From Anaerolineales bacterium (lineage in GTDB: Bacteria > Chloroflexota > Anaerolineae > Anaerolineales > UBA11579), in the NCBI GenBank assembly GCA_026129255.1, contig JAHCIJ010000003.1:1-64000 (forward strand): a stretch of DNA of 64,000 nucleotides, given 5' to 3'. A program made the translations under genes and the position numbers. This document shows, piece after piece, positions 44,801 to 54,025 of the stretch (positions within the stretch are counted from its first letter, which is position 1; each line of letters opens with the position of its first letter). The notes under the pieces were generated by a model. The model saw nothing but the letters and a program-made list of their open reading frames with translations. It was not told the origin of the DNA and did not search any database.

Positions 44801-46201
44801 CTAGGCCCGCGCAGTGCTGCGTTCACCAGAGAGTTGCTCACGCAGGTCAGTGACCTGGCGGCGCAAGCGCTCATCGGTCTCGAGCAATTCGCTGATCTTG
44901 TCGTACCCGTGCATGACGGTGGTGTGATCACGCCCACCCAGCAGCTCACCGATAGTTGGGAGCGAGAGGCGCGCTTCTTCGCGCAGTAGGTACATGGCTA
45001 CCTGGCGAGCCAGGGCCACCGGGGCCGAACGGTCTCGTGAGAGCAGCTTCTCCTGCGGTTGATTGAAGACACGCGCCACAGCTTCCACAATATTCTCGGG
45101 GGAGAGGCTGTGCGGCTCGGGCAGCATATCGGCCAGGGCGCCATCCACCAGAGCCACGGTGAGCGGCACATCCCGCAGGTAGGCATAGGCAATAATGCGG
45201 TTCAAGGCGCCTTCCAACTCACGAATGTTGGATTGCATGCGCTCGGCGATCGCCTCCAGCACCTCTGGCGGTACCGGGCGGCCGAGCTTCTCGGCGTTGC
45301 TGCGCAGGATGGCCAGGCGGGTCTCATAGTCAGGCGGCTGGATGTCTGCCAGCAGGCCCCATTCGAAGCGGGAGCGCAGGCGCTCCTCCAGGGTCAGGAA
45401 ACCCTTGGGCGAGCGGTCTGAGGTGACTACGATTTGCTTGTTCTGCCCATGCAGGGTGTTGAAGGTGTGGAAGAACTCTTCTTGCGTGGATTCTTTCCCC
45501 GCAATGAACTGGATGTCATCGATGAGCAGCACATCCGCCGAGCGGTACTTGTCTCGGAAGGCCGGTGTGGTCTGGCTGCGGATCGCACTGATGAGGTCAT
45601 TGGTGAACTCTTCTGACGAGACGTACAGCACACGCAGGCCGCGCTGCTGGGCGGTGTAGCCAATGGCGCGCAGCAGGTGGGTCTTGCCCAAGCCTACACG
45701 ACCATAAAGAAACAGGGGGTTGTAAGACTTACCGGGGTTCTCCGCTACCGACATGGAGGCGGCGTGTGCCAGGCGGTTGCCCGAACCCACTACAAAGTTT
45801 TCAAAGGTATAGCGGGAGTTGATGCCGAATTGCGGGCCAACCACCGGATCAGGGTCGTGTTGTACAGTGGAAACTTCAGGAGCGCTGGCTTCCGGCGCCG
45901 CCGCGGCGCTGAGGGTGGGCATCTGCGGGCTTTGCGCAGGCTGCTGGGCCTGATCTTTGAGCCACACCACAAAGCGCACTTCCACGCTACGGTTCATGAT
46001 GCCGGTGAGCATACGCGTCACGGTGCTCTTGAGGCGGCTCTCCAGCCAATCACGCGCATAGGCGTTGTTGACACCGATCACGAAGGAGCCGTCTTCGTAA
46101 GCAACCATCTCCGCTTCGCGCACCCAGGTATCGAAAGTGCTCTTTGGCATTTCGACTTGCAATTGACCCAGGGCTGCTTGCCAAGCGTTGCTTGCGTTCA
46201 C
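44801..46201 (-). CDS. dnaA: Chromosomal replication initiator DnaA
   Basis: 466 aa from a GTG at 46201 preceded by GGAG; a TTG 18 nt further upstream is less likely. Domain I (AWQAALGQLQVEMPKSTFDTWV), a short linker, the AAA+ domain with Walker A GRVGLGKTHLL and LLIDDIQFIAGK, and domain IV with the DnaA-box-binding GGRDHTTVMHG. Initiates replication. No dnaN, recF or gyrB lies alongside, which departs from the usual bacterial order. Confidence 0.97.
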   Translation of the reverse strand: MNASNAWQAALGQLQVEMPKSTFDTWVREAEMVAYEDGSFVIGVNNAYARDWLESRLKSTVTRMLTGIMNRSVEVRFVVWLKDQAQQPAQSPQMPTLSAAAAPEASAPEVSTVQHDPDPVVGPQFGINSRYTFENFVVGSGNRLAHAASMSVAENPGKSYNPLFLYGRVGLGKTHLLRAIGYTAQQRGLRVLYVSSEEFTNDLISAIRSQTTPAFRDKYRSADVLLIDDIQFIAGKESTQEEFFHTFNTLHGQNKQIVVTSDRSPKGFLTLEERLRSRFEWGLLADIQPPDYETRLAILRSNAEKLGRPVPPEVLEAIAERMQSNIRELEGALNRIIAYAYLRDVPLTVALVDGALADMLPEPHSLSPENIVEAVARVFNQPQEKLLSRDRSAPVALARQVAMYLLREEARLSLPTIGELLGGRDHTTVMHGYDKISELLETDERLRRQVTDLREQLSGERSTARA

Positions 46202-46901
46202 GGCTCTCCTCTCCCTCAACGCGATGGTGTTTCAAGGGGTACGTTATTACCCCGCTACACGGTCAGCTGAACTAAAAAGCAAAATATTGTTGTCGACTGA
46301 TTGCGCTGAGGGGCGGGATTGTAACAAAGGGCTAAGCGGAAACCTGTGTTTTCACCGTCGAATCGCCTACAAAAACCTAAAATATTCGCATTCTTTAAGA
46401 GAGGTAGTTAACGCGCCATTTTTAAAAAATCGCTCGCGTTTCTCAAACATCGTAACGAGTTATCCAAAAAATGAAACTGCCCACAGATGGGGGTGCAAGT
46501 GAATCTTCCCCAACCACTGGTGTGATTCGTGGCGATGCGCGTGGACAGTGACCTCTCTTTCCGAAGACCTTAAAAATTCTTGGTGCACTTTCGCGTGTGT
46601 TGTGTGTATGTGCTCTTTACAAATCCTGAATCATTGGTTTTTTTGAAGATTCTTCAAGAAACAGGCGCGCTTTTTGAGAACGTTCTGCCTTCTTTAGTAT
46701 CTCACTCATAAGTTAAACACAGTTGTGCATGCCGCTCAACTAAAGGCGAGGTGCAAGTTGAGCGTGGTGTATAGATTATTCCCTGGCATCTCACTATAGT
46801 CATGAGTGTAGGCGAGCTTTGACGCGCCGCAGCCTCCGCTGAGGCCAACGCCAATCCCCCCCTGCAAAAAATCCACTACTGCCGAAACGGCAGACATTGC
46901 T
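46202..46901. other. Gene-free AT-richer gap upstream of dnaA, candidate oriC
   Basis: About 700 nt with no supported gene, divergent between dnaA and the iron-uptake genes. It contains TTATCCAAA (46460-46468, 8/9 to a DnaA box), a GGGGTA-cgttat-TACCCC hairpin (46236-46253) near the dnaA start, short A/T runs (near 46419-46428 and 46636-46643), and small palindromes AGAACGTTCT (near 46677) and TTGAAGATTCTTCAA (near 46642). A full set of boxes is not evident. Origin function is inference. Confidence 0.4.
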
Positions 46902-46952
46902 TTGGTTTTCGCCTTAGCAAACCTTTGCGCGGCAAAGGAGAAAGAGTTCTTT

Positions 46953-48023
46953 ATGAAGAGAGTTGTTTTTGCTATCGCCGTGCTGGCTCTGGCGCTCAGC
47001 GCTTGCCAGCCCAGCGCAGCCCCCGCAGTTGATGTGGATCAAGCTGGCAGCACAGATCTGAGCGGCATCAAAAATTACCTCACCGCCAAGATCGATGAGC
47101 TGGAAGCCGCCAGCACGGACCTCGTGAGCGCGGCTGACGAGTACTACACGTTGGCCGAGGCCGCTGGCTTTGACTACGAAGCCCTGTGGGCCGACAAGCC
47201 TGCCGAGGCGGCTGCAGCCATCCTGGATGCACGCGCCGCCTGGCTTGAAGTCAGCCCGCTGTACGAGCAGACCGAGGGTATCGTGGCCGGTGTACCCACC
47301 CTGGCTGATTATGACGTCATCCTGGATGCTGGCGCCGCTGGCCACGAAGACCCCGAGGGCGCAGTGCCCTTTGACCTCGAGCTGCCGGATGGCCGCGTGC
47401 TGCCGCAACCCGGCAACCTGTTCGGCGTGCTGGAAAGCACCCTGTGGGGCACTGAGCCGCAGTACAGCAGCGGCATCATCGCCGATGTGGATGGCAACGG
47501 CGAGAGCTTCTCAGACCGCCTGCCAGACGCCAACGTCCTCAAGGGCGCCGCTGACCTGACCCACAGCTACATTGTAGAACTCAAGGACGCTACCGCCGCC
47601 TGGACCCCCACCGAATCGGATGCCTACACCGCCCTGGTGGTGATGGTGCCGACGATGAGCGAGTACTTCGAATCCTGGAAGAACTCGCGCTTCGTGGCCG
47701 GTGACGCCTCCACCCAGCGCGATTTTGTGGTCATCTCGCGCCTGGCCGACATTCAGGACATCCTGACCAGTCTGCAGGTGGTCTATGCCGAGATCAAGGA
47801 ACAGGTCGTAGCCTACGACGCAGACCAAGCTGAGCAGATCGAACAAGGCATGGCCGACCTGAAGGCGTTTGTGGCCGGCGTGTATGCCGATGAGCAAGCT
47901 GGCAAAGTGTTCACCGCTGAGGAGGCCGATGTGCTGGGGCAGGAAGCCCAGGACCGTGCTACCGCGGTGGCCGGCCAGGTAGCCCAGGTGGCTGCCGCCC
48001 TCAATGTGGAGATTGCTGAATAA
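46953..48023 (+). CDS. EfeO/imelysin-like iron-uptake lipoprotein
   Basis: 356 aa from MKRVVF; AAAGGAG lies about 10 nt upstream. Lipoprotein signal with lipobox LSAC. The helical body with NLFGVLESTLWGTEPQ and the imelysin-like spacing resembles EfeO/M75 proteins, but the GxHxxE metal motif is only partly kept (AAGHEDPEG). Adjacent to the FTR1 permease 8 nt downstream, it likely supplies ferrous or ferric iron to it. No EfeB peroxidase is nearby. Confidence 0.72.
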   Translation: MKRVVFAIAVLALALSACQPSAAPAVDVDQAGSTDLSGIKNYLTAKIDELEAASTDLVSAADEYYTLAEAAGFDYEALWADKPAEAAAAILDARAAWLEVSPLYEQTEGIVAGVPTLADYDVILDAGAAGHEDPEGAVPFDLELPDGRVLPQPGNLFGVLESTLWGTEPQYSSGIIADVDGNGESFSDRLPDANVLKGAADLTHSYIVELKDATAAWTPTESDAYTALVVMVPTMSEYFESWKNSRFVAGDASTQRDFVVISRLADIQDILTSLQVVYAEIKEQVVAYDADQAEQIEQGMADLKAFVAGVYADEQAGKVFTAEEADVLGQEAQDRATAVAGQVAQVAAALNVEIAE

Positions 48024-48031
48024 AGGCAGTT

Positions 48032-50359
48032 TTGAAACTCCGCACGCTGCTTTTACTCGCAGTACTCACAGGGCTGGCTGTGCTAAGCACAGCCAGCCCT
48101 GTCCGCGCGGCCGGGCCGAGCCCCGCCGCCCAGGCCGAGAGCCTGCGCTCGGCGCTGTTTGCCGCCCAGCGCGCCCTGCTGGCCAACGAGCCCGGTGCCG
48201 AAGCATATCTTGAACGCGCGCAGGCCGTACTGGCCAGCGACTTTGGCCGCAGCCTGGCAGACGTCGATCCGGCCGCGGCCGAAGGCTTGCGCAGCGCATT
48301 TGTGGATATGGCTGCTGCCGTGGCCGCGCAGGATACGCCTGCCTTTGCCGCAGCCCGCGCCCAAGCCTGGACCGCCGTCCTGGCCGCCAGCTACCACATC
48401 GTGGAGCAAGCCGTGCAGGCTGGCGACACGCCTACCGCGCAGGCTTGGCTGCTTGTGCGCGAGTTCCGCACCGCCTCTCGCTTTGCGCGCCCCAATGGCG
48501 ATGCCACCGTAGCCCTGCAAAGTCTGGCTATTGGTGAAATGGATAGCGAGACAGCCCAGCAATTTTTACGCGCCGATCTTTACGACACATACCAGGCGCG
48601 CCTTAACGAAGCGCTGCGCGAACTGGCACAGGCAGAGGCGAGTGGCTTTGCCACACGCCGCGCCGAGTTGGCCAGCCTGGCGCAGGGCTACTTTGCCATC
48701 CTGGTTCCGGCGTATGTCGAGCAGCGCGGCGAGAGCGCCCTGGCGGCTGCACAGGCCGCTTTTGCGGATCTGCGCACCGCCGCGCTGCGGGGTGGCGACA
48801 CCTCGCGCACCATAGTCGCTGTTCACGAAGCGCTCGACAACTTCCGCGCCGCGCCGCTCAGCCCTGAAGAACAAGCCCGCCGTGCTGGGCAGCTGCTGCG
48901 CTACATCTATTTGGTGCCGCTGGAATATGGGCGCGGTGTCAGCAACGGCCAGGTGACGCTGCAGTTTGAGATTCAGGAAGCGGTCACTTTCCACGAGGCG
49001 GCGCAAGCTGCCTTTGCCGATCTGCGCGATGTGCTGGCCGCCACCGATGCCGCGGCTACAGCCAACACGGCTGCTCTGCTGGATAGCCTGGGGGCGCATT
49101 TATTGGCCGCCAACACCGGCGGCGCGGTGGCCGAGCCACGCCTACTGAACCAGGAAGCCGAACAGGTGATGGCCACCCTGGACGAGCTCATGCCCGAGGA
49201 GTGGAAACAGCAAAGCGTGGCGGGTGATTTTGATGTCATCACTTCGATGCTGGACCAGATGGAGAATGCAGTACGCGCCGGCGACTACGCCATGGCCGAA
49301 TCGGCCCGGCTGGAGGCCTACGCTGTGATGGAAAGCGGCCCGGAAGCGCGCTTGACCTCGCTCGACCCAGAGCTCAAGCTGCGCGTCGAAGCCCTGTTCT
49401 GGAACGGCGATGCCGCCAACAAGAACGGGCTAAGCAACCTGATTGCTCGCCAGGCTGGCCTACAGGAGATCCGCACTGTGCGCGTAGCGCTCAACACGGA
49501 ACTGCAGCAGGTGCAAAAGCTGCTCTCGGTGCAAAGCGCACCCGGCGCCATTGCCACCAATGCTGCTGTGATCGTCTTCCGCGAAGGGCTGGAAGCGGTG
49601 TTGATCCTGGCTTCGCTGATGGGCAGCCTCAAGATGGATAGCAAGCAATACCGCAAGCCGCTGTGGCTGGGCACCGGCCTGGCCCTGCTGGCCACCGTGC
49701 TGACCTGGAGCCTGGCGCGCAGCGTGTTGCTCTCACTGGCACGCTATGGCGAAACCCTGGAGGCCATCGTCTCGCTGATCGCCATCGTCGTGCTGTTGCT
49801 GATCACCAATTGGTTCTTCCACAAAAGCTATTGGGATAACTGGCTGGCGGCCTTCCATGGGCGCAAGCGCCGCCTGCTTTCGGGCGAAACTGGCGTATGG
49901 CTGGGGCTGATCTCGCTCGGTTTCACCAGCGTGTATCGCGAGGGTTTTGAGACGGTGCTGTTCCTGCAAGCGCTGGTGCTGGATGGCGGCAACCGCGTCG
50001 TACTGGCCGGCGTGGCCGTTGGCCTGCTGCTCACTTGCATCATCGGCTTTCTCACCTTCCGTTTCCAGAGCCGCCTGCCGCACAAGAAAATGCTTATCGT
50101 CACTGGCATCATGATCGGTGCCGTTTTGCTGGTCATGGTCGGCAAAACCACCTATGTGCTCCAATTGCTGGGTTGGTTGCCCGCTCACACCATGGGCTTT
50201 GCGCTGCCCTATTGGACGGGCATGTGGTTTGGCATCTACGCCACCTGGGAAGGGGTTGCCTTCCAGTTCCTGGCAGCTTTGATCGTACTCGGTAGTTACT
50301 GGTTGGCAGAGGGGATGAAGAAAAAGAACCGCAAGCCTAGCCAGGCAACGGCAAGTTAA
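48032..50359 (+). CDS. FTR1-family iron permease with long N-terminal domain
   Basis: 775 aa, TTG start. Signal peptide, then a ~480-residue helical extracytoplasmic domain, then a 7-helix permease. The two iron-binding REGxE motifs are VFREGLEAVLIL (~res 516) and VYREGFETVLFL (~res 636). Classical EfeU lacks such a long front domain. Forms an uptake pair with the EfeO-like lipoprotein. Confidence 0.9.
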   Translation: MKLRTLLLLAVLTGLAVLSTASPVRAAGPSPAAQAESLRSALFAAQRALLANEPGAEAYLERAQAVLASDFGRSLADVDPAAAEGLRSAFVDMAAAVAAQDTPAFAAARAQAWTAVLAASYHIVEQAVQAGDTPTAQAWLLVREFRTASRFARPNGDATVALQSLAIGEMDSETAQQFLRADLYDTYQARLNEALRELAQAEASGFATRRAELASLAQGYFAILVPAYVEQRGESALAAAQAAFADLRTAALRGGDTSRTIVAVHEALDNFRAAPLSPEEQARRAGQLLRYIYLVPLEYGRGVSNGQVTLQFEIQEAVTFHEAAQAAFADLRDVLAATDAAATANTAALLDSLGAHLLAANTGGAVAEPRLLNQEAEQVMATLDELMPEEWKQQSVAGDFDVITSMLDQMENAVRAGDYAMAESARLEAYAVMESGPEARLTSLDPELKLRVEALFWNGDAANKNGLSNLIARQAGLQEIRTVRVALNTELQQVQKLLSVQSAPGAIATNAAVIVFREGLEAVLILASLMGSLKMDSKQYRKPLWLGTGLALLATVLTWSLARSVLLSLARYGETLEAIVSLIAIVVLLLITNWFFHKSYWDNWLAAFHGRKRRLLSGETGVWLGLISLGFTSVYREGFETVLFLQALVLDGGNRVVLAGVAVGLLLTCIIGFLTFRFQSRLPHKKMLIVTGIMIGAVLLVMVGKTTYVLQLLGWLPAHTMGFALPYWTGMWFGIYATWEGVAFQFLAALIVLGSYWLAEGMKKKNRKPSQATAS

Positions 50360-50365
50360 AACGGC

Positions 50366-50393
50366 GGCTGGCCGGGGTGCAGCCCGGCCAGCC
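50366..50393 (+). terminator. Perfect hairpin after the FTR1 gene
   Basis: 11-bp perfect stem GGCTGGCCGGG/CCCGGCCAGCC around GTGCAG, starting 6 nt after the stop. No T-run follows, so termination is doubtful; it could protect mRNA ends. Confidence 0.5.
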
Positions 50394-50443
50394 AGTGCCT
50401 GAACACCCGAGCGGGGTATTTCCAAGCGTAAAATCATTCTACG

Positions 50444-50516
50444 CACTTTCCGGCGGCGGCGTCAATATGAGACGCGTATCCCGGCCAGAAAGTGGTACAA
50501 CTTGCCCTGTAGCAAG
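50444..50516 (+). promoter_or_regulatory. Structured leader before the YkoE-like gene (unassigned cis-RNA)
   Basis: Outer stem CACTTTC (50444-50450)/GAAAGTG (50488-50494), middle GGC (50452-50454)/GCC (50484-50486), apical GCGTC (50459-50463)/GACGC (50471-50475) with loop AATATGA; then a second hairpin CTTGC-cctgta-GCAAG (50501-50516) just before the ribosome site. A possible -10 TAAAAT lies at about 50429-50434. Not a TPP riboswitch by sequence. Confidence 0.4.
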
Positions 50517-50533
50517 AGAAAGGTATCTAAGAG

Positions 50534-51118
50534 ATGGCAAAGAAAGAGAAGAAGTCCTGGAGCACCCGAGACTTGCTGGTCACCATTGTGATCGGTCTGG
50601 CGTTCGGTGTGCTGCTCATCCCGGTCACCTGGGCCTATGCCGGTTTGCTCAGCCTGGGTGGCATCTTTACCCGCACCATCCTCGGCGGCCTGTACTTCCT
50701 GCCCGCCGCCTTTGCCGCGTATGTGATGCGCAAACCCGGCGCCACGCTGCTAGCCAGCGTGCTGAGCGCACTGCCCTCCATGCTCGGCCCCTATGGCCTG
50801 ATCGTGTTGATGATCGGCGGCCTGATCGGCCTGGTAGCCGAGCTGTTTGGCTGGCTGCTGACGCGTTACCGCAACTTTTCCACGCTGCGCATGCTGTGGT
50901 TCGGTGTAGCGTCTGGCATCACCGTCTACCTGCTGATCCTGGGGTCGATGCTGCGCACTACGGCCTTTGAGCCCAGCATCCTGATCGCGGCGCTACTGGT
51001 CTCGGCCATTGTGTTCGGCCTGTGCAGTGTGATCGCCAAATATCTGGCCAACTCGGTAGCCAAGACCGGCGTTTTGGCCAACACAGCTTTGGGAGAAACC
51101 ACCGCGGATGAGATCTGA
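50534..51118 (+). CDS. YkoE-like ECF substrate component (thiamine precursor type)
   Basis: 194 aa, about six helices. MRKPGATLLASVLSALPSMLGPYG and GGIFTRTILGGLYFLPAAFAAY match YkoE, the S component of the hydroxymethylpyrimidine/thiamine ECF transporter YkoEDC. ATP-binding fusion and T genes follow in the same direction. AAGG or GAG lie upstream. Substrate is by family and gene order only; no TPP riboswitch is seen before it. Confidence 0.85.
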   Translation: MAKKEKKSWSTRDLLVTIVIGLAFGVLLIPVTWAYAGLLSLGGIFTRTILGGLYFLPAAFAAYVMRKPGATLLASVLSALPSMLGPYGLIVLMIGGLIGLVAELFGWLLTRYRNFSTLRMLWFGVASGITVYLLILGSMLRTTAFEPSILIAALLVSAIVFGLCSVIAKYLANSVAKTGVLANTALGETTADEI

Positions 51119-51122
51119 ACCG

Positions 51123-51446
51123 ATGCAAGCTGAGCGCGCCGCGCCCAGCCCAGAGCAGATCAAGGGCAGCGACCGCAGCATGGCGGGCTACATTGTCTTT
51201 GTAGCCATCCGTTGTACGCTGCAATACATTGTGCTGCCTTTTGTGCTACCTTTCATTGGGCTGAGTGGTTCTATCTCGCTGATTATCAGCGTCCTGATCG
51301 ATATCGTTGCCTTGAGCGCGATCGTGTACAACATTCACCGCCTGTGGAACACGTCATGGCGGTGGCGCTATATTGCTCTGAGCATTCTGATGCTCAGCAT
51401 TTTGGCGGTGTTCATGATTGAAGATATCCGTCTGTTGTTGGCTTAA
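51123..51446 (+). CDS. Small three-helix membrane protein inside the YkoEDC-like operon
   Basis: 107 aa from the ATG at 51123 (an ATG at 51108 overlaps the S gene stop). Three hydrophobic helices (~23-45, 50-67, 80-97) and no recognisable family. It lies between the S component and the double ATPase and uses the same strand. It could be an accessory of this ECF transporter. Function unknown. Confidence 0.65.
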   Translation: MQAERAAPSPEQIKGSDRSMAGYIVFVAIRCTLQYIVLPFVLPFIGLSGSISLIISVLIDIVALSAIVYNIHRLWNTSWRWRYIALSILMLSILAVFMIEDIRLLLA

Positions 51447-51454
51447 TTTCGTTG

Positions 51455-53158
51455 ATGTCTATTATTGAGATCCGCGCGCTCACTGTAAAGTACGCGCGGC
51501 GTAAACTGGCGGCCCTCAACCAGCTCAGTTTGCATGTGCAGAAAGGCGAAACCGTGCTCTTGCTTGGCCCTTCGGGCTCGGGCAAGAGCACGTTGGCGCT
51601 TACCCTCAATGGCCTGCTGCCGCAAGCCGTGGGCGAACTACGCGAGGGCAGTGTGCACATCGCGGGGCTGGATACCCAGGAACACTCCGTAGCCGACCTG
51701 GCCCAAACGGTGGGCATCTTGTTCCAAGACCCGGATGCTCAATTTGCCACCCTCAAAGTTGAAGATGAAATCGTTTTCGGCCTGGAGAACCTGGGGCACG
51801 ATCCACACACCATGGAAGCGCGCATCCAGCAGGCGCTAGCCGATGTGGGCGCCGCCGCCCTGCGCGAGCGCCCGGTCTCGGCACTCTCTGGCGGCGAGAA
51901 GCAGCGCGTGGCGCTGGCCTCCCTACTCGCCATGCAGCCTGAAGTGCTCATCTTCGATGAGCCCACGGCCAACCTGGATTCGATGGGCACCCAGCAGGTC
52001 TTCGCCCTGCTGGCCGAGCTGAAATCACGCGGCGAACACACGCTGGTGCTCATCGAACACAAGCTGGATGAGCTCATGCACCTGATCGACCGTGTGGTGG
52101 TGCTCAATCCGCAAGGCGGCATCTTGGCAGACGGCGCGCCGCGCCACATCTTTGACGATTTTGGGCCAGCGCTGCAAGAAATGGGAGTGTGGATGCCGCA
52201 AGTGGCCATGCTGGCCCACGAGTTGCGCCGCCAGGGCGTCGAGCTGCCGCTGTTTCCCATCACACTCGGGGACGCCGTGCGCGCCTTCCGGCCGTGGGTG
52301 GCTTCAGTTCACCCAGAAACGGTGGAGACAGCCGCACCCACTACGCAATCCACGCCTGCCATGCAGGTGAAGGACCTCTCCTTCAGCTACGGCGATTTAT
52401 CGGCTCTACAGAGTGTCTCCATCCAGATCAACAAGGGAGACTTTCTTGCCATCGTGGGCGCCAATGGCGCCGGCAAGACCACCCTGGCCAAACACCTGAT
52501 GGGCATCCTGCGCCCACCGCTGGGCGCCATTGCGCTTGAAGGCGGCGAGTTCACAGACATCCCCACCAAGGCTGTGGCACGCAAGATCGGCTATGTGTTC
52601 CAGAACCCAGAGCACCAGTTCGTGACCGAAACCGTGTGGGATGAGGTGGCGTATGGCTTACGCGTCATGCAAGAAGACGATGACACCGTGACCCGCAAAA
52701 CCCAGGAATTGCTCGAGACCTTTGGCCTGGCGCGCTATGCCAAGGCCAACCCGTTCACATTGAGCTATGGTGAAAAACGCCGCCTGAGCGTGGCCAGCAT
52801 GCTGGCGTTGGGGCAGGACATTCTGATACTGGATGAGCCCACCTTTGGCCAGGATGAGCGCAACGCCACCGCACTACTGGAAATCCTACGCGGCCTCAAC
52901 CAGCAGGGCAAGACCGTGATCGTAGTCACGCATGACATGCGCCTGGTCCTGGAGAACGCCAACCGCGTGGTGGCGATGAGCGCCGGCAAAGTGCTCTTTG
53001 ACGGCGCACCGGCCGAGCTGGCGGGCAAGCCCGAGCTGCTCTCTGAAGCGCGCCTGACCCTGCCGCCGCTGGCGCGCCTCTCAGCATTGCTGGCCACCGA
53101 GTACCCGCACCTGCGCAACGTGCTCACGCTGGACAATTATCTGGGGCTCAAGCACTAG
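51455..53158 (+). CDS. Double-ATPase subunit of ECF transporter (YkoD-like)
   Basis: 567 aa with two complete ATPase domains in one chain. First: GPSGSGKST, FQDPDAQFATL, LSGGEKQR, LIFDEPTANLD. Second: GANGAGKTT, FQNPEHQFVTE, LSYGEKRR, LILDEPTFGQD. A Thr-rich linker joins them (~290-305). Matches YkoD, which fuses the two EcfA units. ATG at 51455, preceded by a TTG 3 nt earlier. Confidence 0.92.
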   Translation: MSIIEIRALTVKYARRKLAALNQLSLHVQKGETVLLLGPSGSGKSTLALTLNGLLPQAVGELREGSVHIAGLDTQEHSVADLAQTVGILFQDPDAQFATLKVEDEIVFGLENLGHDPHTMEARIQQALADVGAAALRERPVSALSGGEKQRVALASLLAMQPEVLIFDEPTANLDSMGTQQVFALLAELKSRGEHTLVLIEHKLDELMHLIDRVVVLNPQGGILADGAPRHIFDDFGPALQEMGVWMPQVAMLAHELRRQGVELPLFPITLGDAVRAFRPWVASVHPETVETAAPTTQSTPAMQVKDLSFSYGDLSALQSVSIQINKGDFLAIVGANGAGKTTLAKHLMGILRPPLGAIALEGGEFTDIPTKAVARKIGYVFQNPEHQFVTETVWDEVAYGLRVMQEDDDTVTRKTQELLETFGLARYAKANPFTLSYGEKRRLSVASMLALGQDILILDEPTFGQDERNATALLEILRGLNQQGKTVIVVTHDMRLVLENANRVVAMSAGKVLFDGAPAELAGKPELLSEARLTLPPLARLSALLATEYPHLRNVLTLDNYLGLKH

Positions 53159-53159
53159 T

Positions 53160-53978
53160 ATGCAGACCCTCTACCAGCCCTATGACTCGCCCCTGCACCG
53201 GCTGAATCCACTGAGCAAACTGCTGGTCTCCATCCCGCAGATGACACTCATGTTGCTGGTGAGCGAGCCGTGGACGCCGCTGGCGTTTGTTGTGCTCACC
53301 AGCCTCAACCTGCTCATTCTGGGCCGCGTCAGCTTGCGCCGTTTTCTGCGCCTCCTGTGGCCTTTGCTGGTGCTGGTGTTCTTGTTTACCGCGCTGTATC
53401 CCTTCCTGGTGCGTCAAACGCTGGTTCAGCACACACCGCTTTTGTTCGAGTGGGGCATTATCAAGCTCTACCAGGGTGGGCTGTATTTGGCGTTGGTCAC
53501 TGGCCTGCGCATTATGGGCCTGCTGATCAGTTCGCTGCCCTTTTCCATCACGAGTGATTCGGCAGATTTCGTCCGCGCCCTGGTGCAGCAGGCTCACCTG
53601 CCGTACCGCATCGGCTACAGCACGCTGGCGGCCTTTCGTTTCGTGCCCATGCTGCAAAGTGAGATGTCGGTAGTGCAGGCCGCCCACCGCGTGCGCGGCG
53701 TGGATAGCCAGCCCGGCTGGCGTGGCAGCCTGGAGCGCCTGCGCCGCTCGGCCGTGCCGCTGCTCACCACCGCCATCCGCCAGGCGGAGCGCACCGCGCT
53801 GGCCATGGATGCGCGCGCCTTCGGCGCCCACAAGCATCGCAGCTACTTCCGCCGCATGCGCTTCAAAACCTGGGACTGGATTTACATCCTGGGGTCCTGG
53901 ATACTCAGCGGCCTCATCTTATTGGCGCTGCGCTATTTCGGGTTACTGGGCTCACTGCATGTGCTGCAGATTCTGTAG
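53160..53978 (+). CDS. ECF transporter transmembrane component (YkoC-like)
   Basis: 272 aa, ATG 1 nt after the ATPase stop. Several helices and the coupling segments AAHRVRGVDSQ and LAMDARAFGAHK with their A-R-G-like motifs. Completes the S-x-AA-T operon. The C-terminal helix ends near a short gap before the HutX-like gene. Confidence 0.9.
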   Translation: MQTLYQPYDSPLHRLNPLSKLLVSIPQMTLMLLVSEPWTPLAFVVLTSLNLLILGRVSLRRFLRLLWPLLVLVFLFTALYPFLVRQTLVQHTPLLFEWGIIKLYQGGLYLALVTGLRIMGLLISSLPFSITSDSADFVRALVQQAHLPYRIGYSTLAAFRFVPMLQSEMSVVQAAHRVRGVDSQPGWRGSLERLRRSAVPLLTTAIRQAERTALAMDARAFGAHKHRSYFRRMRFKTWDWIYILGSWILSGLILLALRYFGLLGSLHVLQIL

Positions 53979-54025
53979 CCTGTGATGTAGAATAGTTAAA
54001 TCGCCAAATATTAAGGAAGAACAAC

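Noticed and set aside
50362-50434. TPP riboswitch before the YkoE-like gene
   Set aside because: GGGGTGC and CCTGAAC are present, but CUGAGA and the ACCUGAUC...GCGUAGGGA core are absent, and GGGGTGC lies in a perfect terminator-like hairpin.
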